A program made the position numbers and the translations under genes. Of a DNA stretch of 64,000 nucleotides, positions 18,981 through 27,402 are shown in pieces. The DNA lies in contig NZ_RCCA01000001.1 of the NCBI RefSeq assembly GCF_003663845.1, forward strand, positions 3,100,001 through 3,164,000. Direction: 5' to 3'. Under the pieces are notes generated by a model. The model made no database searches. It was not told where the DNA came from and was given only the letters and a program-made list of their open reading frames with translations. Each line of letters begins with the position of its first letter. Within the stretch, counting starts at the first letter, position 1. This DNA comes from Chryseobacterium sp. 7 (lineage in GTDB: Bacteria > Bacteroidota > Bacteroidia > Flavobacteriales > Weeksellaceae).

Positions 18981-21104
18981 ATGATTTTACTGAGTATACA
19001 CAACCTGAGTCTTCCTATAGAAGATCCGGTACTGAAGTTCCTGTTGGTACTGGTCATCATCCTTGCAGCACCATTGCTTCTTAATAAAATTAAAGTTCCA
19101 CACCTTTTGGGACTTATCATCGCCGGAGCCATTATTGGTCCTAACGGATTCAATGTTTTATCCAGAGACAGCAGTATTGTTGTGACGGGAACCACCGGAC
19201 TACTTTACATCATGTTTCTGGCCGGACTGGAGATTGATATGGGAGATTTTAAAAAGAACAAATGGAAAAGTCTCACCTTTGGTATTTATACCTTTACCGT
19301 CCCTTTTGTACTGGGATATCTGGGAGGATATTATCTTCTCCATTTCTCAATGCTGACTTCCATTCTGTTTGCCAGTCTTTTTTCATCCCACACCCTTATT
19401 GCCTATCCGTTGGTGAGTAAGTTGGGAATCGCAAAAAACAAAGCTGTTAATATCACCGTTGGAGGTACCATGATCACAGATATACTTGCGTTATTGGTAC
19501 TTGCCGTGATTGTGGGGATGTCTCAGGGAGACGTTGGGACAGAATTTTGGGTTAAATTATCGGTCTCTTTTGTGGTTTTTGCTTTGATTGTACTCATTGT
19601 ATTCCCTATTATAGGCCGTTGGTTTTTCAAAAGAGTGGATGATAAAATATCACAGTATATTTTTGTACTGGTTATGATTTATCTGGCGGCTATGCTGGCT
19701 GAACTGGCAGGTGTAGAAGCAATTATCGGGGCATTCTTTGCCGGATTGGCTTTAAACAGACTTATTCCTCACACCTCTTCTTTAATGAACAGAGTTGAGT
19801 TTGTAGGAAATGCCATATTTATTCCCTTTTTCCTGATCAGTGTGGGAATGCTAATTGATTTTAAAGTATTTTTCAAAAGCTGGGAAACCTTAGAAGTCGC
19901 CGGAATTATGTTGGTAGCGTCTATCGGGGGGAAATATCTTTCTGCGGTGGCTACTCAAAAAACCTTCAGGCTGACCAAAGAAGAAGGAAAACTGATTTTT
20001 GGATTAAGCTCTGCTTCAGCAGCGGCAACACTGGCTTCAGTAATGGTAGGATATAACATCATTCTTTCTGAAACTGAAACCGGAGAACCGGTAAGATTAT
20101 TGAATGAACATGTTCTGAACGGAAGTATTTTACTGATCCTTATTTCGTGTACCATCTCCTCTTTCATTTCTATGGCAAGTGCTCAGAAAATTGCTGAAAG
20201 TGACAATGAAGATACCGTTTCAGGAAATACCCATGAGGAAGAAAATATTCTACTGGCCATCAACCATGAGGCCACTGTGGAGAGAATGGTGAATTTGGGA
20301 ATTCTGATTAAAGCCCATTCCAATACGGAAGATCTTTTTGCCCTGAATGTCATCAATGAAGATAAAAATGAATCTTCGGTGAAGAATGCTGAGAAACTTC
20401 TTCATCAGGCAACAGATGCGGCGGCGGCGGCGGATGTTAAATTACAGTCCTTAAAAAGATATGACAATGATGTCATCAACGGGGTAAATAATGTGATTAA
20501 AGAACAGAAAATTACAGACCTTATCATAGGATTGGAAGGTGAAAAAGGATTCTCCCCTTCTTTTGTCTATAATCTTTACAACGGCTATCTTCAGAATGAT
20601 GATGTGAATGTACTGGTTTATCACGCAGCTCAACCTCTTTCCACGATTAAAAAATATGCAGTGATGATTCCCGAAAATGCCCATCAGGAAGCCGGATTCT
20701 TCCATGCATTGCTGAGAGTCTGGAATATTGCCAGAAATTCCGGTGCTACAGTTGTTTTTTATGCTCCGGAAAACATTCTTGACATTCTTCAGAAAATCAT
20801 TAAAAAAGCCAATATAGAAGCCGAATTCATTATTATGAACACCTGGCAGGACGGCGAAAGAACCGCTGCCCAGCTGAAAGATGATGAAGCCTTGATTATT
20901 CTGATGGCAAAACGCGGTATGAAATCTTATATTCCAAGAATGAGACTGATTCCTGAGCTTCTGAACAGAAACCTGAACGACAACAACTATCTTCTCATTT
21001 TCCCTTTCTCAGAATACGATAAAAACAGTCCGGAAATACGTTCTGTAGGAAATCACGGAGATTTTGTGGAGATTGGAAATGTGATACAGAAGATTTTTAA
21101 GTAA
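18981..21104 (+). CDS. Kef/CPA2-type cation:proton antiporter with cytoplasmic tail
   Basis: The product has 707 residues. Residues ~15-400 hold 12-13 membrane helices with family motifs LGLIIAGAIIGPNGFN, FLAGLEIDMGDFKKNKWKS and IGAFFAGLALNRLIP. The remaining ~300 residues are soluble with two universal-stress-like segments (ENILLAINHEATVERMVNLG; YAVMIPENAHQEAGFFHALL). It probably exchanges K+ or Na+ for H+ at the inner membrane under tail control. There is no TrkA-N domain of the classical KefB/C type. Codons for an AAAAA stretch form a (GCG)5 run at 20418-20432. Confidence 0.9.
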   Translation: MILLSIHNLSLPIEDPVLKFLLVLVIILAAPLLLNKIKVPHLLGLIIAGAIIGPNGFNVLSRDSSIVVTGTTGLLYIMFLAGLEIDMGDFKKNKWKSLTFGIYTFTVPFVLGYLGGYYLLHFSMLTSILFASLFSSHTLIAYPLVSKLGIAKNKAVNITVGGTMITDILALLVLAVIVGMSQGDVGTEFWVKLSVSFVVFALIVLIVFPIIGRWFFKRVDDKISQYIFVLVMIYLAAMLAELAGVEAIIGAFFAGLALNRLIPHTSSLMNRVEFVGNAIFIPFFLISVGMLIDFKVFFKSWETLEVAGIMLVASIGGKYLSAVATQKTFRLTKEEGKLIFGLSSASAAATLASVMVGYNIILSETETGEPVRLLNEHVLNGSILLILISCTISSFISMASAQKIAESDNEDTVSGNTHEEENILLAINHEATVERMVNLGILIKAHSNTEDLFALNVINEDKNESSVKNAEKLLHQATDAAAAADVKLQSLKRYDNDVINGVNNVIKEQKITDLIIGLEGEKGFSPSFVYNLYNGYLQNDDVNVLVYHAAQPLSTIKKYAVMIPENAHQEAGFFHALLRVWNIARNSGATVVFYAPENILDILQKIIKKANIEAEFIIMNTWQDGERTAAQLKDDEALIILMAKRGMKSYIPRMRLIPELLNRNLNDNNYLLIFPFSEYDKNSPEIRSVGNHGDFVEIGNVIQKIFK

Positions 21105-21126
21105 AAGGCTGGGAGCTTGAAGAGGG
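21105..21126. repeat. Degenerate copy of the AGCTGGAAG extragenic repeat
   Basis: AAGGCTGGGAGCTTGAAGAG directly follows the antiporter stop. It is close to the GGCTGGGAGCTGGAAGAAGG form at 9955-9987 (minus strand). Confidence 0.45.
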
Positions 21127-21174
21127 ATGATAGTGGTTATACAAATAATTCCTTTTGGTTTGCAGGACGACATA

Positions 21175-21217
21175 AAAAAGGAGCTGTTTTAATATTAAAC
21201 AGCTCCTTTTTATTTTA
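21175..21217. terminator. Bidirectional terminator between antiporter and purK
   Basis: AAAAGGAGCTGTTT and AAACAGCTCCTTTT form a 14-bp perfect stem around AATATT. Flanking A and T runs let it work for both convergent genes. Confidence 0.92.
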
Positions 21218-21226
21218 AATCGAATA

Positions 21227-22339
21227 TTACTCAGCAATCACTCTTATCATTCCTTTCACCTGTACAAGTTTTTCCATAAGCTCTTCTCTGGAGTCTGCAA
21301 GGACATTGATATGTCCCATTTTCCTTCCAGGTTTGGTTTCTGTTTTTCCGTATAAGTGGATGTAAGTTTTTGTAAGCTGAAGAACGTCTTCCATTCCTTC
21401 ATAGACTACTTTACCGGTATATCCTTCTGCTCCTACCAGATTCAGCATTCCGCTGTAAGTAATAGCATCGGTATCTGCTAAAGGTAAGTTTTTTACCACA
21501 CGGTACATCTGCTCAAACTGCGAATTGGTGTTTCCTTCCTGGCTCTGGTGTCCTGAATTGTGAAGTCTTGGAGCTGTTTCATTTACCCATATTTTTCCTT
21601 CTTTATCAAGGAACAATTCAATGGCAAATAATCCCGGTGAGTTTACTGCAGCTAAGAATTTTTCCGTGATAGAATCAATCTGGTTCTGAACATCTTCCGT
21701 CAGAAGAACCGGACATACATTGAAATCTAAAAGATTCAGCTTTGGATCAGCCACCATTTCCGTTACCGGGAAAATATTGGTTTCGCCTTTTTCGTTTCTT
21801 GCTACAATAACGGAAAGTTCTTTTTCAATATCTACCATACTTTCAATAACAGAGGGTTCTGTCCATAAGTGTTGATAGTCTTCTTCCGTTTTGATTACCT
21901 GCACTCCTTTTCCGTCATATCCTCCGGTATTCATTTTCTGAACAAATGGTAATGGCATAATGATCTTTTCATCACTGTTCCATACCACCTGAAATTCAGG
22001 ACTTGGAATATCGTGAGCTTTATAAAATTCTTTCTGAAGGATTTTTTGCTGGATTGTTTTGATGATATTGGCATTAGGGACCACTTTTATTCCCTGTTTT
22101 TCAAGCTCTGCCAGTGCATCAGCATTTACGTGTTCTATTTCAATGGTTACTACATCTTTGTCTTTTCCGAAGTTCAAAACCGTTTCGTAGTCATTAAAAT
22201 TTCCCTGTGTAAAATACGAGATATTATGACACGGTGCATCAGAAGCCGGATCCAGAGTATAAAACTCATCATCATACTTCAGTGCACTTTGTATCAGCAT
22301 TCTTCCCAGCTGTCCGCCTCCCAGAATTCCTATTTTCAT
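21227..22339 (-). CDS. purK: N5-carboxyaminoimidazole ribonucleotide synthase PurK
   Basis: The product has 370 residues with ATP-grasp motifs: GILGGGQLGRMLIQSA at the N-terminus, TIEIEHVNADAL, PFVQKMNTGGYDGKGVQVI, ELSVIVARNEKGE and WVNETAPRLHNSGHQSQEGN. It makes N5-CAIR from AIR, ATP and bicarbonate, feeding PurE. It lies 24 bp downstream of the DUF1543 gene on the same strand, so these two are probably one transcript starting near 22927. purE lies 5.4 kb away. Confidence 0.97.
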   Translation of the reverse strand: MKIGILGGGQLGRMLIQSALKYDDEFYTLDPASDAPCHNISYFTQGNFNDYETVLNFGKDKDVVTIEIEHVNADALAELEKQGIKVVPNANIIKTIQQKILQKEFYKAHDIPSPEFQVVWNSDEKIIMPLPFVQKMNTGGYDGKGVQVIKTEEDYQHLWTEPSVIESMVDIEKELSVIVARNEKGETNIFPVTEMVADPKLNLLDFNVCPVLLTEDVQNQIDSITEKFLAAVNSPGLFAIELFLDKEGKIWVNETAPRLHNSGHQSQEGNTNSQFEQMYRVVKNLPLADTDAITYSGMLNLVGAEGYTGKVVYEGMEDVLQLTKTYIHLYGKTETKPGRKMGHINVLADSREELMEKLVQVKGMIRVIAE

Positions 22340-22363
22340 TTTTTATTTTTATTAGATTTATTC

Positions 22364-22927
22364 TTATTGAATTTTATCAATTTTTAAATAACCAAGTCCC
22401 ATTGGGTTCTCCTGATTTTTTTCATCAGATTTATGAAGAATGATAGAATATTTTTCTTTCATATAAGTTGGAAGAATATCACTTACATTGAAAATATCAT
22501 CAATATCTACTCCATGCTTATCATCAATATGGCTTACAGCACCTTCAAAGCCCATAGTTTGGTAAAATTCGGTAGCCTTTGCTCTTTTTACAATCTCTCC
22601 CATAGACTCTCCTACCATCAGATGCTGCTCATGAAATTCTTCGAAGAAACCAGGCTTGTAACCTCCTAAATTGAGGAAAAACAATTGGTTTTCTGGAGAT
22701 TTTTCTCCTTTTTCTACAATCTCCACCTTATATCCGTCTGCAAATCTCACTTCCTGATGACAATCTAAGTGAATTTTTCCTTCTGCTTCTTTCCAAAACT
22801 CTTTCATATCCGGAATCAGATCTTTCAGATTCTCCGCAATTCCGAAAAAAACATCGTGCTGTTCAATATTTCTTCCTTTGGGAGTTGCCCCCAGGATGAC
22901 ATAAAATAATTTCAATTCATTTTTCAT
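22364..22927 (-). CDS. DUF1543 domain-containing protein
   Basis: The product has 187 residues, with the DUF1543 opening LFYVILGATPKGRNIEQHD, then IHLDCHQEVRFADGYKVEI, FLNLGGYKPGFFEEFHEQH and a repeated second half with SHIDDKHGVDIDDIFNVSDI. The function is unknown; the protein is soluble and has no catalytic motif I can name. It heads a two-gene unit with purK. A -7 element ends 5 nt before the ATG, so the transcript is probably leaderless. Confidence 0.85.
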   Translation of the reverse strand: MKNELKLFYVILGATPKGRNIEQHDVFFGIAENLKDLIPDMKEFWKEAEGKIHLDCHQEVRFADGYKVEIVEKGEKSPENQLFFLNLGGYKPGFFEEFHEQHLMVGESMGEIVKRAKATEFYQTMGFEGAVSHIDDKHGVDIDDIFNVSDILPTYMKEKYSIILHKSDEKNQENPMGLGYLKIDKIQ

Positions 22928-22932
22928 GCATG

Positions 22933-22940
22933 CAAAAATA
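22933..22940 (-). promoter_or_regulatory. -7 element (TATTTTTG) for the DUF1543-purK unit
   Basis: An exact TAnnTTTG match on the minus strand. The last base is 6 nt from the A of the ATG at 22927, predicting a leaderless transcript. Confidence 0.6.
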
Positions 22941-22988
22941 CGTTAAATTTATCTTTTTCAAATGTTTGGCAGACTACTACAATAATTT

Positions 22989-22996
22989 TATATTTG
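22989..22996 (+). promoter_or_regulatory. -7 element (TATATTTG) for the TauE-DUF1634 operon
   Basis: An exact TAnnTTTG match with its last base 17 nt before the ATG at 23013. It diverges from the promoter at 22933-22940, with about 50 bp between them. Confidence 0.5.
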
Positions 22997-23012
22997 TAGT
23001 ATTATTTGTAGT

Positions 23013-23843
23013 ATGTCAGAAATCATCATACTCTTCCTTGGCGCAATTTCCGCTGGTCTTTTAGGTTCATTGACGGGTTTAGGAGGGGGAGTTATCATCA
23101 TTCCTTTATTAACGCTAGGTTTTGGCGTTCCAATGCATTATGCTATCGGTGCTTCACTTATTTCTGTGATCGGGACCTCTTCCGGTGCGGCTGTAGCTTT
23201 CGTAAAAGAAGGTTTTACCAATATGAGAATCGGGATGTTTCTCGAAATAGCCACCACGGCAGGAGCTATTGTAGGAGCCTTAGTGTCTGGCATGCTTAAC
23301 CCCAATACGATCGGAATTATTTTCGCCAGTATTCTTCTTTTAACGGTTATTTTAAATCTTAAAGGAAAACCGGATCATCAGGAGCCTTTGGTGAAAGGAA
23401 GTCTGGAAGAGAAACTGAAATTGTACGGAACTTTCCCGGATAAAGGGATTTTAAAAAGCTATTCAGCAAGAAATACAGTTCCGGGATTTTTGATGATGAT
23501 GTTTGCAGGAGCCATGTCTGGTCTTTTAGGGATTGGTTCCGGAGCATTGAAGGTATTGGCAATGGACAATATGATGAAACTGCCTTTCAAAGTATCTACA
23601 ACTACCAGTAACTTTATGATTGGAGTAACGGCTGTTGCCAGTGCCCTGATCTATTTCCAGAGAGGAGAAATTATTCCGGTCATTGTAGCTCCGGTATTAA
23701 TAGGAGTAGTAATCGGAAGTTTTATCGGTTCAAAAACGCTGATGGTATCAAAGACCAAAAAATTAAAAGTATTTTTTGCCATTGTGATTACCATTCTTTC
23801 CATTTATATGATGTATAACGGTATCAACAAAAGCTTCAGATAA
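23013..23843 (+). CDS. TauE/SafE family sulfite/anion exporter
   Basis: The product has 276 residues with eight hydrophobic helices. The two halves each carry the family glycine-rich motif: GLLGSLTGLGGGVIIIPLL near residue 17 and GAMSGLLGIGSGALKVLAM near residue 168. The family exports sulfite, sulfoacetate or related organosulfur anions, but the substrate cannot be fixed here. The stop TAA shares its last A with the ATG of the DUF1634 gene, so the two are translationally coupled. Confidence 0.9.
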   Translation: MSEIIILFLGAISAGLLGSLTGLGGGVIIIPLLTLGFGVPMHYAIGASLISVIGTSSGAAVAFVKEGFTNMRIGMFLEIATTAGAIVGALVSGMLNPNTIGIIFASILLLTVILNLKGKPDHQEPLVKGSLEEKLKLYGTFPDKGILKSYSARNTVPGFLMMMFAGAMSGLLGIGSGALKVLAMDNMMKLPFKVSTTTSNFMIGVTAVASALIYFQRGEIIPVIVAPVLIGVVIGSFIGSKTLMVSKTKKLKVFFAIVITILSIYMMYNGINKSFR

Positions 23844-24226
23844 TGAAAAAGAATTTTACAGATGTAGATCTGAACCGTTCCGTAGGAAATCTTCTGAGAC
23901 TGGGTGTTATTCTTTCTGTAGCAACATCTCTGATCGGTTTTGTGAAGCTATTTTTTGAAGGTTTTAAAATGCCGGAAAAATATACCAGCCTTGTGGTAGG
24001 TACTTCTTCTGAAAAGGTTTGGGGACATTTCTGGACTTCTCTGTGCAAAGGAGAAGGGACAGCTATTATTCAGATGGGTATCCTTTTGCTAATCTTCACG
24101 CCCTTGATGAGGATTGTTTTTGCTTTAATAGGCTATTTAAAAGAAAAAGACTACGTGTATGTAGTCATTTCTTCTATTGTTTTAGCAATTATGGCAGTGA
24201 GTTTCTTTGCAGGCTATGCCCACTAA
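23843..24226 (+). CDS. DUF1634 membrane protein, partner of the TauE-type exporter
   Basis: The product has 127 residues with three membrane helices. The DUF1634 features are DLNRSVGNLLRLGVILS at the N-terminus, the HFWTSLCKGEGTAIIQMGILLLIFTPLMR segment (cited by its ends, about residues 57-88), and a C-terminal helix. It is found next to TauE/SafE exporters in many Bacteroidota and overlaps that gene by one base here. A role as an accessory subunit is inferred from this recurring pairing. Confidence 0.88.
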   Translation: MKKNFTDVDLNRSVGNLLRLGVILSVATSLIGFVKLFFEGFKMPEKYTSLVVGTSSEKVWGHFWTSLCKGEGTAIIQMGILLLIFTPLMRIVFALIGYLKEKDYVYVVISSIVLAIMAVSFFAGYAH

Positions 24227-24233
24227 TTTATTT

Positions 24234-24611
24234 TTACATTTCATAAAACTCTAACGGCAGGTGATCGGGATCCTGGGTAAAGAAAAATTCTTTTCCAGTG
24301 AATTCGTCTATCCGGATTTCTTCACAGATAAGCCCCTTTCCTACCAGTTCATTTCGTTTTTCTTTAACGTTCTCTACCGAGAAAGCTAAATGTCTTAAAC
24401 CACATGCTTCGGGACGTGACGGACGCTGTGGAGGATCTGGGAAAGAGAACAGTTCTATTATATAATGCTCCCCGATTGCCAGATCAAGCTTGTAAGATTG
24501 TCTTTCTTCGCGGTATACTTCACGAATGATATTCAGATTTAGAATTTCTGTATAAAATTTCTTTGAAACAGCATAATCTGAACAGATGATTGCAATATGA
24601 TGGATTTTCAT
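24234..24611 (-). CDS. VOC family protein (glyoxalase/dioxygenase fold, GloA2-like)
   Basis: The product has 125 residues, one complete VOC domain with paired beta-alpha-beta units. It begins IHHIAIICSDYAVSKKFYTE and includes EACGLRHLAFSVENV and a C-terminal DPDHLPLEFYEM. H5, H73 and the C-terminal Glu fit the metal-binding His/His/Glu set. The pattern matches YaeR/SMU1112c-type proteins. The substrate is unknown. It is convergent with the DUF1634 gene and 34 bp from the next gene upstream on its own strand. Confidence 0.87.
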   Translation of the reverse strand: MKIHHIAIICSDYAVSKKFYTEILNLNIIREVYREERQSYKLDLAIGEHYIIELFSFPDPPQRPSRPEACGLRHLAFSVENVKEKRNELVGKGLICEEIRIDEFTGKEFFFTQDPDHLPLEFYEM

Positions 24612-24645
24612 TTTTTATTTTAAACTACTTTTAAATTTGACTTTG

Positions 24646-25086
24646 TTATTGTATTTCTTTACAATTATCTTTTCTTCTTGTATCAATAATATATTGGATT
24701 TTCCATTCGTTATTTTGCTTTACCAGTTGAAAACTATTTGCCCCACAATGGGATAGCTTCCCCTTCAAATAAAAAGAATAAGGGGTAAACACGCTTGCAA
24801 GGTTTCCATCTGTATGAACGGCTTCTACTATAATCCTTTCATCCAAATCCCCTTTTGGAAATTTTGAAACCGAAGCTACGAATTCCTGTATACTGTCGCT
24901 TTTTACAGTACCGTCTTTAGTGATGGTCTGAAGAACAGCATTTTCGGTAAAGGCTGATTTTACCAGCTCAGAATCTGCATTTTTCATGCCAAGGAACAGG
25001 TTACGGATAGGTTTTTCAATATCTTTATTCTGCTGACCGAAAGCTGAAATACTGATCAGAACAAGAAATACAATTATTTTATTCAT
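24646..25086 (-). CDS. Secreted NTF2-like (nuclear transport factor 2 fold) protein
   Basis: The product has 146 residues with a signal peptide ending in SAFGQ. The body matches the small NTF2-like/lumazine-binding-like family: IEKPIRNLFLGMKNADSELV, KSAFTENAVLQTITKDG, VEAVHTDGNLASVFTPYSFY and the last strand NNEWKIQYIIDTRRK. Such proteins are periplasmic with unknown ligands. It lies 34 bp upstream of the VOC gene and may share its transcript. Confidence 0.82.
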   Translation of the reverse strand: MNKIIVFLVLISISAFGQQNKDIEKPIRNLFLGMKNADSELVKSAFTENAVLQTITKDGTVKSDSIQEFVASVSKFPKGDLDERIIVEAVHTDGNLASVFTPYSFYLKGKLSHCGANSFQLVKQNNEWKIQYIIDTRRKDNCKEIQ

Positions 25087-25196
25087 AGTATAGATTTAGA
25101 TAATTAAAAATAGATAAAATAAAATTTAAATTGATTAACAAATTTTAAAATTCATTTTCCTTAAATTGTGGTCAAAATTATTTCAGAGCTTTTTAT

Positions 25197-26279
25197 ATGT
25201 GGATTATTTACCTGACTTTGGCCATACTTCTTCTGGTCATGACAATACTACCAAAAATACAGCATTCACACTGGATATTCCGGGTTCCGGAATTTGCTAA
25301 AATACAGGTTACTTATCTTATCTTTTTCACCTTCTTGTTAGGTTTTTTTACTGATTCTAAAGAATATTTATGGTACTACCAGAGTGTTCTGCTGGTCTTG
25401 TTTGTTCATCATAGTCATACTCTTATCAAGTACACCCGCTTATACCCCGTAAAGAAGCACAGACAACGTCATAAATCTTCTGATAAACTGCATTTTATTT
25501 CAGCTAACGTCTATCAGTTCAATAAAGAACACGAAAAATTCATTGGACTTGTTAAAAAGTATAATCCTGATTTTTTCATGACTATGGAAAGCAATGGCGA
25601 CTGGGAAAAAGCAATGAGACCTTTAGAAAAAGAATATGGTTATCAGCATAAGGTAACTCTTGAAAACACCTACGGCATGCATTTCTATTCCAGAATTGAA
25701 ATCAAAGAAGCAAAGACTCATTATTTCGTAGCTGATGATATTCCAAGTATTGAGGTACATATGAAAACAGCTGATGGTTTTTCTTTTGTTTTCTTTGGAG
25801 TTCACCCGCCGCCGCCAAGTCCTACAGAAGAAGAAACATCAAAGGAAAGGGATGGTGATCTTCTAAGCACAGCCAAATGTGTAAAAGACATCAAAAAACC
25901 TGTTATTGTAGTGGGAGATTTCAATAATGTTGCATGGTCAAGATCATCTGTGCTTTTCAGAAAAACAAGCCATCTGATAGATCCGAGAATCGGACATTCT
26001 TTTGTTTCCACCTTTCATGCGAAATACCGTCTTTTAAGGTTTCCTATCGATCTGATGTTTCACAGTGAAGATATTTTTATTAAACAGTTGAAGACATTGG
26101 AAAATTTTGGTTCAGACCACCTCCCGGTATATTGTGAGTTTTTCATAGATCATCACAATGATGAACAGGAAGAGCTTATAGAAACAGCAACTGCTGAAGA
26201 AAAAGCAGAGGCTGAAATCATGATAGAGGAAGGAAAGAAAGAAGATGGCGAACGGGAAACTGTTGTTACTGAGGATTAA
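25197..26279 (+). CDS. Membrane-anchored endonuclease/exonuclease/phosphatase family protein
   Basis: The product has 360 residues. Three hydrophobic helices occupy residues ~1-80. An EEP domain follows, with FISANVYQFNKEHEKF, FFMTMESNGDWEKAM (catalytic Glu), GVHPPPPSPTEEE, VIVVGDFNNVAWS and the C-terminal NFGSDHLPVYCEF (catalytic Asp-His). The final ~45 residues are strongly acidic (runs of EE, ETATAEEKAEAE) and look disordered. The substrate could be a nucleic acid or a phospholipid; the membrane anchor suggests an extracytoplasmic task. Confidence 0.87.
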   Translation: MWIIYLTLAILLLVMTILPKIQHSHWIFRVPEFAKIQVTYLIFFTFLLGFFTDSKEYLWYYQSVLLVLFVHHSHTLIKYTRLYPVKKHRQRHKSSDKLHFISANVYQFNKEHEKFIGLVKKYNPDFFMTMESNGDWEKAMRPLEKEYGYQHKVTLENTYGMHFYSRIEIKEAKTHYFVADDIPSIEVHMKTADGFSFVFFGVHPPPPSPTEEETSKERDGDLLSTAKCVKDIKKPVIVVGDFNNVAWSRSSVLFRKTSHLIDPRIGHSFVSTFHAKYRLLRFPIDLMFHSEDIFIKQLKTLENFGSDHLPVYCEFFIDHHNDEQEELIETATAEEKAEAEIMIEEGKKEDGERETVVTED

Positions 26280-26282
26280 AAA

Positions 26283-26311
26283 AGTGGGCTAAAGCCCACT
26301 CCTATTGAATA
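26283..26311. repeat. Palindrome plus tail, copy 1 of an extragenic repeat
   Basis: AGTGGGCT and AGCCCACT pair perfectly around AA (26283-26300), followed by CCTATTGAATA. A second, weaker copy (GGCTAAAGCC ... TCCTATTGAATAT) lies at 50055-50080. Here it sits between convergent genes and may double as a terminator, though it has no long T run. Confidence 0.65.
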
Positions 26312-26322
26312 TTTATTCTTAT

Positions 26323-27381
26323 TTAAAATCTCATTATATCCTTCACTACTCCATTCTTTTGAGTGTGCTGTAATAATTCAGCTTCAATAAAGGCTTTGAT
26401 CTGTTCTTCCGACCCATTATTTGGAAACAGAAGGTGAACATTGGCTCCGGCATCCAGCGTAAAGAATAAAGGAAGACCGGTTTCTCTTCTGAAATCCCAT
26501 ATTTTATTGATGACTTCCAAAGTACCTGTTTTCATCAGGATAAAAGCAGGATCACTCATCATCATCATTGCATGTAATGTAAGGGCTTCATGCTCTACAA
26601 GCTTAATAAAACGTTCCATATCTCCGTTTTTCAGGATTTCTTTCATCGGAACAAAGTTTTCCCTTGCTTCCTGAAACCTTCTTTCTGCATAAGGATTGGT
26701 ATTCATCAAGCCATGTCCTACGGTTGAAGAAACACTTTTCTGGCCTTCATGAATTAACAGAACCCAGTCATTAAAGTTTTTGAAAACTTCATGAATTTCA
26801 GCATCCGGATATTGTACCCCGAATAGATCTGAACTCTCTTCTACCTCATCCGTTTTTCCCCACACTACAAGTCCATTGTATAAACTTCGGCATGCACTTC
26901 CGCTTCCTAATCTTGCTAAAAATGAAGCTTTTCTCAAAGATTCTTCTTCAGATGTCTTTTCAGTAAATGAAGCATCCAATGCCATCAGACATTTTGCAAT
27001 GGCTCCAAATCCTGAAGCTGAGCTTGCTATCCCGGAACTGTGTGGAAATGTATTTTCTGTTCTGATGATATATTTTCCTTTTAAAATCCAGGGAAGGTAT
27101 TTTTCTATATTTTTGAAATATTTTTCAATTTTTTCGGCAAATTTCACTTCTTCGTTTCCAGACAGGAAAGTTTGTACTGAAAAAGTATCATTTGCTGTAA
27201 ATTCCATTGAAGTATTGGTTTTACAATGGTTTAAAGTATAGCTGATGCTAGGGTTGGCAGGAATCTGATTATCATATTTTCCCCAATATTTAATCAGGGC
27301 AATATTAGACGGGCAGCTTTCTGAAACCGTTTGTGTATGAATATTGAAATTTTCTTTTCCTATAAAATCTTGTGTCGTCAT
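26323..27381 (-). CDS. mvaD: Diphosphomevalonate decarboxylase
   Basis: The product has 352 residues of the GHMP kinase fold. Motifs are ESCPSNIALIKYWGKYDNQ, PANPSISYTLNH, FPHSSGIASSASGFGAIAKC (phosphate-binding loop), RLGSGSACRSLYNGLVVWG and FTLDAGANVHLLFP (catalytic Asp). It converts mevalonate diphosphate to isopentenyl diphosphate with ATP, the last step of the mevalonate route that Flavobacteriia use. It is the last gene of a unit with the acyl-CoA ligase (21 bp upstream) and the SDR. Confidence 0.97.
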   Translation of the reverse strand: MTTQDFIGKENFNIHTQTVSESCPSNIALIKYWGKYDNQIPANPSISYTLNHCKTNTSMEFTANDTFSVQTFLSGNEEVKFAEKIEKYFKNIEKYLPWILKGKYIIRTENTFPHSSGIASSASGFGAIAKCLMALDASFTEKTSEEESLRKASFLARLGSGSACRSLYNGLVVWGKTDEVEESSDLFGVQYPDAEIHEVFKNFNDWVLLIHEGQKSVSSTVGHGLMNTNPYAERRFQEARENFVPMKEILKNGDMERFIKLVEHEALTLHAMMMMSDPAFILMKTGTLEVINKIWDFRRETGLPLFFTLDAGANVHLLFPNNGSEEQIKAFIEAELLQHTQKNGVVKDIMRF

Positions 27382-27402
27382 AGTTTAATTTAAGTGTACC
27401 GC

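Noticed and set aside
18554..19195. 213-codon minus-strand ORF across the lipoprotein and antiporter genes
   Set aside because: It lies antisense to two clear genes and resembles no family; a long shadow frame is expected there.
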